From: Mercurialis annua
Taxonomy: Eukaryota; Streptophyta; Magnoliopsida; Malpighiales; Euphorbiaceae
Direction of reading: 5' to 3'
DNA: 64,000 bases
Assembly (NCBI RefSeq): GCF_937616625.2
Contig: NC_065574.1
Location: 28,832,501-28,896,500 of the forward strand
The position numbers were made by a program, and so were the translations under genes. This document shows positions 55,801 through 64,000 of the stretch, piece after piece (the first letter of the stretch is position 1; each line of letters begins with the position of its first letter). Under the pieces are notes generated by a model, which made no database searches, was not told the DNA's origin, and worked only from the letters and a program-made list of their open reading frames with translations.

Positions 55801-57524
55801 GCAAGGTGTGTGTGAAAAGTGACGCTAGATTAGAAGATCGCGTGTCAAGGCTCTTTCATGCGTCATTCTGATTATCTATGCATGGTTAGGTTATATTATG
55901 CAAAGAGTGCGTGAAAAGTGATGCAGGACTATGTCACGTCTCAAGTCTCTTTAACGCGTCGTTCCAATTACCCAAGACTGGTTAGGTAATATTACGCAAA
56001 GTGTGCGATAAAAGTAACGCTAGATTAGTATGTCGCGTCTCAAGTCTTTTTAACACGTCGTTCCGATTGCCTAAGCATGGCTGGTTATATTACGCAAGGT
56101 GTTCGTAAAAAGTGAAGTTAGATTAGTATGTCACATCTCAAGGCTCTTTAATACGTCGTTCTGATTAACTAAGCATGTTAGGTTATATTATGTAGAGTTT
56201 AGGTCAAACGTGACGCTAGATTAATATGTCGTGTCTCAAGTTGCTTTAACGCGTCGTTTCGATTAGCATTCTTATGTCGCGTCACAAGTCTGTCTAACGT
56301 GTCGTTTCGAAAACCTATGCAAGGTTAGTTTATATTACGCAACGTGTGAGTCAAATATAACAATAGATTAGTATGTTGCGTCTCAAGACTCTATAGCGCG
56401 TCGTTCCGATTACATAAGCATGGTTAGGTTGCATTACGCAAAGTGTGCGTGAAAAGTGACGCTAGATTAGTATGGCGCATCTCAAGTCTCTTTAACGCGT
56501 CGTTTCAATTACATGGCTTATATTGCGTCACAAGTCTCTTAAACGCGTCGTTCTGATTACCTATGCATGGTTAGGTTATATTACGGAAAGTGTGCGTGAA
56601 AAGTGACGCTAGATTTGTATGTCGAGTCTAAAGTCTTATCTTACGCAAAGTGTGCATGAAAAGTGATGCCAGATTATTATGGCGCGTCTCAAGTCCCTTT
56701 TAATGTGTCGTTCCGATTACCTAAGCATGATTAGGTTATATTACACAAAGTGTACGTGAAAAGTGATGCTAGATTAGTATGTCGCGTCTTAAGTCTCTTT
56801 AACGTGTCGTTCCGATTACCTAAGAATGGTTAGGTTATATAACACAAAGTGTGCGTGAACAGTGACGCTAGATTATTATTTCGCGTCTAAAGTCTCTTTA
56901 ACGCGTCGTTCCAATTATCTAAGCATGGTTAGGTTATATTAAGCCAAGTCAGCGTCAAAAGTGACGCTAGATTAGTATGGCGCGTCTTATGTCTCGTTAA
57001 CACGTCGTTTCTATTACCATGCGTATGTCGGGCCACAAGTGTCTTTAACTCATCGTTCCAATTACCTATGTATGGTTAGGTTACATTACATAAAGTGCGT
57101 GTGAAAAGTGATGCTAGATTATTATGTCGCATCTCAAGTCTCTTTTACCCGTCGTTCTGATTACGTACATGGTTAAGTTAAATTACACAAGGTGTACACA
57201 AAAATTGACGCTAGATTAGTGTGTCGCGTCTCATGGCTCTTTACGAATAGTTCTGATTACCTAAGCATGATTAGGTTATATTACGCAAAGTGTGCGTGAA
57301 ACGTGACGCTAGATTTGTATGTCCTGTCTTAGGTCGATTTAACGCGTCGTTTCGATTACCATGCTTATGTCGCGTTACAAGTCTCTCTAACGCGTCGTTC
57401 TGATTACCTATGCATGGTTGGGTTATATTAATCAAAGTGTGCGTGAAAATTAACAATAAATTAGTATGTCCTGTCTCAAGTCGATTTAACGCTTCGTTAC
57501 AATTACCTAGCCATGGTTAGGTTA
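52865..57524 (+). repeat. Satellite 2 array, ~99-bp monomer, plus orientation
   Basis: Tandem monomers of about 99 bp: TAAGCATGGTTAGGTTATAT, then TACGCAAAGTGTGCGTGAAA, then AGTGACGCTAGATTAGTATG, then TCGCGTCTCAAGTCTCTTTA, then ACGCGTCGTTCCGATTACC. Longer variants carry an extra ~50-bp segment (ACCATGCTTATGTCGCGTCA, then a second copy of the TCTCTCTAACGCGTCGTT part), which is a partial duplication of the monomer's own end. It is unrelated to satellite 1. 99 is a multiple of three, so spurious open frames occur. No gene is present. Confidence 0.93.
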
Positions 57525-57735
57525 GGTAATCGGAACAACGCGTTGAGGAGAATTGAGACGCAACATACTAATCTAGTGTCACTTTTCACGCACCCTTTAC
57601 AAAATATAACCTAATTATGCTTAGGAATCGGAAAGACGCGTTTGAGAGACTTGTTGTGCGACACAAGCATTGTAATCAAAACAACGCGTTAAAGAGACTT
57701 GAGACGCGCAATACTAATCTAGCGTCACTTTTCAA
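57525..57735 (-). repeat. Satellite 2, inverted segment
   Basis: At about 57525, inside a palindrome centred on CCATGG (ATTACCTAGCCATGGTTAGG, then TTAGGTAAT), the array turns to its reverse complement. About 210 bp later it turns back, between CACTTTTCA and AAGCATGG. Confidence 0.85.
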
Positions 57736-58085
57736 AGCATGGTTAGGTTATATTACGCAAAGCGTGCATGAAAAGTGACGCTAGATTAGTATGTCGTGTC
57801 ACAAGTCTGTTTCACCCGTCGTTCCGATTACCTAAGCATGGTTAGGTTATTTTACGCAAAGTGTGCGTGAAAAATGACGCTAGATAAGTATGTTGCGTTC
57901 TCTTTAACGCGTTGTTCTATTTACCTAAGCATGGTTAGGTTATATTACGCGAAGAGTTCGTGAAAAGTGACGCTAGATTAGTATGGCACGTCTCAAGTCT
58001 CTTTAGCGCGTCGTTTCGATTACTATGCTAATGTCGCATCACAAGTCTCTCAAACGCGACGTTCATATTACCTAAGCATGGTTAG
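57736..58085 (+). repeat. Satellite 2, plus segment between inversions
   Basis: About 350 bp in plus orientation (AAGCATGGTTAGG onward). It ends at GCATGGTTAGGTAACTTGAG, where the next orientation switch takes place within the same TTAGGTAA motif. Confidence 0.85.
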
Positions 58086-58746
58086 GTAACTTGAGACGAA
58101 ACATACTAATCTAGCGTCACTTTTTACGCACACTTTGCGTAACATAACCTAACCATGCTTAGGTAATCGGAACAGCACGTTAAAGAGACTTGAGACTTGA
58201 CATACTAACCTAGCGTCACTTTTCACGCACACGTTGCGTAATATAATCTAACCATGCTTAGGTAATAGGAACGACACGTTAAAGAGACTTGAGATGCAAC
58301 ATACTAATCTATGGAACCTTTTCACGCACACTTTGCGTACTATAGCAAACCATGCTTTAGGTAATCGGAACGACGCGTTAAAAAGAATTGTCATGCGACA
58401 TAAGCATGGTAATCGAAATGACGCGTTAAAGAGACTTTAGAAGAGACATACTAATCTTGCGGCACTTTTCACGCAAACTTTGCGTATTATAGCCTAACCA
58501 TGCTTAGGTAATCGGAACGACGCATTAAAGAGCCTTGAGACGCGATATACTAATCTAGCGTCACTTTTCATGCACACCTTGCGCAATATAACCTAACCAT
58601 GCTTAGGTAATAGGAACGACGTTTTAAATAGAATTGAGATGCTACATCCTAATCTATTGTCATTTTTCACGCACACTTTGCATAATATAACCTAACCATG
58701 CTTAGGTAATCGGAACGACGCGTTAGAAAAACTTGTGACTCGACAT
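58086..58746 (-). repeat. Satellite 2, minus orientation, up to the solo LTR
   Basis: Reverse-complement monomers (GGTAATCGGAACGACGCG, then TTAAAGAGACTTGAGACG). It ends GACTCGACAT just before the copia solo LTR. Confidence 0.92.
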
Positions 58747-59916
58747 TGTTAGTAGTATGTGCCTTAATCCCAATGGTAAAGATATATATGTTCTAATTGA
58801 ACTAAGTGCCTCATCATCTAAGTGTTTATTTATTGCATATTGTCCTTATCACATTGTGATAGAATCAATTCTTAAGGTGTCGAGAATATGAGTGACAGAT
58901 TCTATTATACAAGTGATCTAAATAACTGTTCACGATCGATGGGGTCCTACGAATAAGGGCATCGCATTATCCCAGAAAGATCGTCACCTCTGTTTATTCT
59001 CGTGATTAGTAAAGAGTTACTAATTATAGGAAGCAGTGAGTCTCATACTACTTGATGGGGATCAGGATAAACATATGGACACTCAAAGGGTTTGAGTGAG
59101 TCGAACAAGTGACGCTAGATGACTTATACATAATATTTCATCAAAGTCAATTTAATGTCATCTATTTCATAATTGTACATATGTCCTTTGACTTGCGGTG
59201 ACACTATCTTGTATATAGGTGATTAGAGTTTGATACTCCTTATCCCTAGATCTTTCATGAGCTAGGGTCGCGGGATGTGTTGGCTCTAGTTAATTGTATA
59301 TGGAGATAGGGGTTTAACCAAGAGAGGATTTATCACTCCGGATGAACGGAGAAAAGATTCTATGCTATCTCAAATTGTTCTTGATGGATGATAAACCTGC
59401 GCAAGTGTATATGACTTACTTAGAAAGTTGTTTCTAGTTGAAGTCATATTTATCAAGAATAAGAACTGAGATGAGGTCATATGATCAAGACAAAAAGTGT
59501 TTGACTTAACCGTGACACTAGTCGAGATCGGAATCTTAGATGAAGGGAATTTTAAGTGTACGGTAATTATGACCATTGGTTCATAAAGAATGCATCGAAA
59601 CATTCATATCTATTTGAGGGTCGTGATATGTTGCTAGACATCACTCACGATATACGAGAATTAACAATTAATTGGATTTAATTATTTAATATAAGAAAGC
59701 CGTTTCTTATGACTCTCGTTGCCATGTAGATGTGAACCTAGTTAGTCACACACAATAGGGTGTGCAACCGATTGAGTTTACAAGAGATCGATTTCATATA
59801 GATACTAGCATATCTCGGAAATTAATCTAAGATGAAAAAACAAATACAATTAAGGAATAATTTGTAAGAGTTATAAATTAGTAGGCACCTAAATGTATTT
59901 TATCCAAGTTAATGTA

Positions 59917-60050
59917 ATGATGTCATGTGATGACGTCACGATGATGTCATGTGATGATGTCACAATGATGTCATGTGATGACGTCACGATGATGTCAAGT
60001 GATGATGTCACGATGATGTCATGTAATGATGTCACGTGACGATGTCATGT
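59917..60050 (+). repeat. 24-bp tandem repeat rich in TGACGTCA-type sites
   Basis: About five to six units of the form ATGATGTCATGTGATGACGT plus CACG. TGACGTCA, the palindromic core bound by plant bZIP/TGA factors, is exact at 59931-59938 and 59979-59986. In other units it is one base off, as TGATGTCA. It lies upstream of the LTR's usual promoter region. Confidence 0.85.
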
Positions 60051-60066
60051 ATGTCTCTGTGAGTGA

Positions 60067-60168
60067 CACCTAGCATTCGACGTGTCAGAAGGTGGCAACA
60101 CCTATGCTTGATGTGTACACCTAGCATGTGATGTGTCAGATGGTGGCAACACCTATGCTTGGTGTGTG
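60067..60168 (+). repeat. 51-bp direct duplication in the solo LTR
   Basis: CACCTAGCAT starts at 60067 and again at 60118. Both copies continue through GTGTCAGA and GGTGGCAACACCTATGCTTG. Confidence 0.85.
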
Positions 60169-60580
60169 ACACACACCACACTTAAGAGAGCATATTTGAA
60201 GGAGTTCATGTTGTCATTAATCACAGAAAAACTTGGAGAAAGTTTTTTCATGCATCCCGGCAAAGACGTAATCAAGGCAAGTGTTTGAACTTAGGGTTGC
60301 TCGGCAAGAGAAACTCTTGCTGATTACTTCAAGACGAGAAGTCAATCGGACGCATACTCGTGTGGACGATCTTGAGGTCGCCGTACTATCGGGACTACAA
60401 GAATCGTTGGAGAATCGACATAGGTATTCTTTTTACGGTTTCTAGATGCATGCTTTAATTACTAGATGATACGACGATCCATTCGTTATTGATATGATCA
60501 ATTTCTGGATCCGAATTGTTGGAATTCCAATTTTGAATTGAAATATACGATTCGGACCCTCACGTCCCGCAGCACCAACA

Positions 60581-63081
60581 CATACTAATCTAGCGACACT
60601 TTTAAAGCTCACTTGGCGTAATATAACATAACCATGCTTAGGTAATAGGAACGACGCGTTAGAGAGACTTGTAACGCGACATATGCATGGTAATCGAAAC
60701 GACGCGTTAAAGAGACATGAGATGTGACATACTAATCTAGAGTCACTTTTTGCGCACACTCTGCGTAATATGGCTAAACCATGCATAAGTAATCGGAACT
60801 ATGCGTTAGAGAAACTTGCGATGCGACATACTAATCTATCGTCATTTTTCATGCACACTTTGCGTAATATAACCTAACCATGCTTAGGTAATCGGAACGA
60901 CGCTTTAGAGAGATTTGCGACGTGACATAAGCATGTTAATCGAAAGAACGCATAAAAGAGACTTGAGACGCGATATACGAATCTAGCGTCACTTATTACG
61001 CAGACTTTGCGTAATATAACCTAACCATGCTTACGTAATCGGAACGACGAGTTAAAGAGACTTGAGACGCGACATACTAATCTAGTGTTACTTTTCAAGC
61101 ACATTTTGCGTAATATAAGCTAACCATGCTTAGGTAATCGGAACAATACGTTAAAGAGACTTGAGATGCGACATACTAACCTAGCAACAGTTTTTACGCA
61201 CACATTGTGTAATATAACCTAACCATGATTAGGTAATTGGAACAACGCGTTAAAGAGACTTAAGACGCGACATACTAATCTAGCGTTACTTTTCAAGCAC
61301 ATTTTGCGTAATATAAGCTTACCATGCCTAGGTAATCGGAACGATGCGTTAAAGAGACTTGAGACGCGACATACTAACCTAGCAACAGTTTTTACGCACA
61401 CATTGCGTAATATAACCTAACCATGGTTAGGTAATCGGAATGACGTGTTAAAGAGACATTAGACGCGACATACTAATCAAGTGTCACTTTTCACGCACAC
61501 ATTGCGTAATATAACCTAACAATGCTTATGTAATCGGAACGAAGCGTAAAAAAGACATGAGACGTGACATACTAATCTAGCGTCACTTTTCACGCACACT
61601 TTGTGTAAAATAATCTAACCATACTCCGGTAATCAGAACGACGCGTTAAAGAGACTTGAAATGCGACATATTAATCTATTGTCAATTTTCACGCACACTT
61701 TGTGTAATATAACCTAAACATGCTTTGGTAATCGAAACAACGCGTTAAAGAGACTTGAGAGGCGACATACTAATCAATTATCAATTTTCACGCACACTTT
61801 GCGTAATATAACCTAACCATGCTTTGGTAATCGGAACGACGTGTTGGAGAGAATTGTAACGTGACATAAGCATGGTAAGTGAAACGACGTGTTAAAGAGA
61901 CTTGAAACGCGCCATACTAATCTAGCATCACTTTTTAAGCACTCTTTGTGTAATATAACCTAACCATGCTTAGGTAATCGGAACGACGCTTTAAAGAGAC
62001 TTGAGACGAAACATACTAATCTAGCGTCTCTTTCCACCCACACTTTGCGTAATACAACCTAACCATGCATAGGTAATCGGAACGACGCATTAAATAGACT
62101 TGAGACGCGACATACTAACCTAGGGACAGTTTTCATGCACATATTACGTAATATAACCTTATCATGCTTTGGTAATCGGAACGACGCGTTAAAGAGACTT
62201 GAGACGCGACAAACTAATCTAGCGTTACCTTTCACGCATAATTTGCGTAAAATAACCTAACCATGCTTAGATAATCGTAACGACGAGTTAAAGAGACTTG
62301 AGTCGCGACATACTAATCTATTGTTACTTTTCAAGCACACTTTGCATAATATAACCTAACCATGCATAGGTAATCGGAACGACGTGTTAGAAAGAGTTGT
62401 AACTTAAAATAAGCATGGTAATCGAAACGACGCGTTAAAGAGACTTGAGACGCGACAGACTAATCTAGCGTCACTTTTTACGCATACTTTGCGTAATATA
62501 ACCTAACCATGCTTAGGTAATCGTAACAACACGTTAAAGAGACTTGTGTCGCGATAGACTAATCTAGCGGCAATTTTAATGCACACTTGGCGTAATATAA
62601 CATATCCATGCTTAGGTAATCGGAACGACGCGTTAAAGATACTTGAGGCGCAACATACTAATCTAGCATCACTTTTTACGCACACTTTACGTAATATAAC
62701 CTAACCATGCTTAGGTAATCGGAACGACACGTTAGACGCGCCATACTAATTTAGCGTCACTTTTTATGCATACTTTGTGTTATATATCCTAACCATGCTT
62801 GAGTAATCGGATCAACGCGTTAAATAGACTTGAGACACGACATACTAATCTAGCGTCATTATTCACACACTCTTGGCATAATATAACCTAACCATGCTTA
62901 GGTTATCGGAACGACGCGTTAAAGAGACTTTAGACATGACATACTAATGTATTTTCACTTTTCACGCACACTTTACGTAATATAACCTAACCATGCTTAA
63001 GTAATCGAAACAACGCGTCAAAGAGACTTGAGACGGGATATACAAATCTAGCGTCACTATTCACGCACTCTTTTCGTAATA
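60581..63081 (-). repeat. Satellite 2 array, minus orientation, main block
   Basis: About 25 monomers of the ~99-bp repeat as reverse complement (TAATATAACCTAACCATGCT, then TAGGTAATCGGAACGACGCG). Long variants with the extra segment (GTGACATAAGCATGGTAATCG) occur here too. No gene is present. A Stowaway MITE interrupts one monomer at 63082. Confidence 0.93.
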
Positions 63082-63361
63082 CTCCCTCTGTCCCAATAGA
63101 GTTGTCCACTTTATCTTTATCACACAGTTTAAGAAAAGAAAATATTGTTTATGAGTTTTGTAAAATTTTCCTTACTTTTCTTGTGATACCCCTATTTAAT
63201 ATAAAGTTCACTTATAATTTACTTTCATTTTATTTTTTAGTGGATTTTAAATAGGGGTAATAGGAAAATTGAGTGTAAAAGTTAGTTATTTTTTAAAAGT
63301 GGACAAGAGTTTTGGGACAAAATATTTCTCAAAGTGGACAAGTCTATTGGGACGGACGGAG
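63082..63361 (+). mobile_element. Stowaway-like MITE
   Basis: A 280-bp AT-rich non-coding element with ~30-bp terminal inverted repeats: CTCCCTCTGTCCCAATAGAG on the left and, on the reverse strand, CTCCGTCCGTCCCAATAGAC on the right. It is flanked by TA on both sides (63080-63081 and 63362-63363). CTCCCTCCGTCCC-type ends and TA duplication define Stowaway (Tc1/mariner) MITEs. The satellite reads GTAATATAACC once the element and one TA are removed, so the insertion is clean. It needs a mariner transposase from elsewhere. Confidence 0.95.
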
Positions 63362-63552
63362 TATAACCTAACCATGCTTAGGTAATTGGAACGGCGCATA
63401 AAAGAGACTTGAGACGCTACATATAGCATCACTTTTTACGCACACTTTGCATAATATAACCTAACCATGCTTTGGTAATCGGAACGACGCGTTAAATAGA
63501 CTTGAGATGCGACATACTAACCTAGCGACAATTTCACGCACATATTGCGTAA
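63362..63552 (-). repeat. Satellite 2, minus orientation, after the MITE
   Basis: The array resumes in register after the MITE (TATAACCTAACCATGCTTAG) and runs to an orientation switch at about 63553. Confidence 0.92.
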
Positions 63553-63620
63553 TCGATTACCTAAGCATGGATATGTTATATTACGCCAAGTGCCTGTTGT
63601 CGCAAGATTAGTATGTCGCA
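63553..63620 (+). repeat. Satellite 2, short inverted island
   Basis: After GCGTAATCGATTACC the array reads in plus orientation (TAAGCATGGATATGTTATAT, then TACGCCAAGTGC), then turns back through a perfect hairpin at 63605-63632. The same island start appears again at about 63958 to the window end, roughly 407 bp away. Confidence 0.85.
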
Positions 63621-63957
63621 TCATACTAATCTAGCGTCACTTTTCACGCACACCTTGCGTAGTATAACCTAACCATGCTTAGGTAATCAGAACGACGCGT
63701 TAAAGAGACTTGAGACGCGACATACTAATCTAGCGTTACTTTTCTCGCACACTTTGCATAATATAACCTAACCATTCTTGGGTAATCGGAATGACGTGTA
63801 AAAGAGACTTGAGACGCGACATACTAGTCTAGCGGCACTTTTCACGCACACCTTGCGTAATATAAACTAACAATGCTTAGCTAATCGGAAGGACGCGTTA
63901 ATGAGACTTGAGACGCAACATACTATTCTAGCGTTACTTTTCTCGCACACTTTGCTT
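63621..63957 (-). repeat. Satellite 2, minus orientation, last block
   Basis: About 3.4 monomers in minus orientation, ending TTGCTTAATCGATTACC, the same switch point as at 63553. Confidence 0.9.
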
Positions 63958-64000
63958 AATCGATTACCTAATCATGGATATGTTTTATTACGCCAAGTGC
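63958..64000 (+). repeat. Satellite 2, plus island at window edge
   Basis: TAATCATGGATATGTTTTAT then TACGCCAAGTGC: a second copy of the inverted island at 63553, cut by the end of the window. Confidence 0.8.

Larger units (their letters stand above)
58747..60580 (+). mobile_element. Copia-type solo LTR inserted in satellite 2
   Basis: A 1834-bp segment starting TGTTAGTAGTATG and ending GCACCAACA. The satellite resumes after it (left flank GACAT, right flank CATACTAATC), with only the 3 bp CAT clearly duplicated; the usual 5 bp has probably mutated. Its tail matches the copia element's LTR (51707-52209, inverted) and its front matches 52210-52857 (direct), so all three come from one family. 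It has a ~38-bp deletion near its start and lacks the TATA region. It contains a TGACGTCA-rich 24-bp tandem repeat and a 51-bp duplication. No internal domain or gene is present; a 77-residue minus-strand frame at 59370-59603 is not credible. Confidence 0.88.

Overview
This window is repeat-dominated heterochromatin from a flowering plant. Two unrelated tandem satellites make up about two thirds of it, and nearly everything else is a retroelement or MITE inserted into them. The plant assignment rests on a chromodomain-bearing Ty3/gypsy element primed by initiator-Met tRNA, a Ty1/copia remnant, a Stowaway-type MITE with TA target duplication, and a plant mobile domain (PMD) ORF. I see no single-copy host gene, tRNA or rRNA gene. 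The species cannot be named from the sequence.

Layout. 1-10318: satellite 1, a degenerate 60-bp tandem repeat, in the orientation I call plus. 10319-19859: a structurally complete Tekay/Del-like Ty3/gypsy element with 2.2-kb LTRs; its gag-pol is disabled by four stops and a frameshift. 19860-27284: satellite 1, still plus. 27285-30370: the 3' part of a second Ty3/gypsy element, with an intact 646-codon antisense PMD ORF, a polypurine tract and a 3' LTR. 30371-31658: satellite 1, now minus. 31659-34357: a solo LTR related to the complete element, with a perfect 5-bp target duplication. 34363-47981: satellite 1, minus. 47981-52209: a minus-strand Ty1/copia element cut off at the start of reverse transcriptase. 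52210-52857: the front of a related LTR in the opposite orientation. 52865-64000: satellite 2, a ~99-bp repeat with several orientation switches, interrupted by a 1.83-kb copia solo LTR (58747-60580) and a 280-bp Stowaway MITE (63082-63361).

How the parts relate. The satellites are the substrate and the mobile elements are later insertions: where ends are intact, the satellite resumes in register on the far side. Satellite 1 has different higher-order periods in different blocks (about 4.1 kb, 0.99 kb, 1.94 kb and 1.82 kb by marker spacing), so blocks were amplified separately. Both satellites have monomers divisible by three (60 and ~99 bp). Open frames therefore run through them for long distances with 20- or 33-residue protein periodicity; these are not genes. 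The only undamaged long non-satellite ORF is the PMD ORF. The most unusual features are that PMD-bearing fragment sitting exactly where satellite 1 flips orientation, the nested higher-order structure, and the palindromic inversions in satellite 2. I found no convincing evidence of a wholly new functional system.
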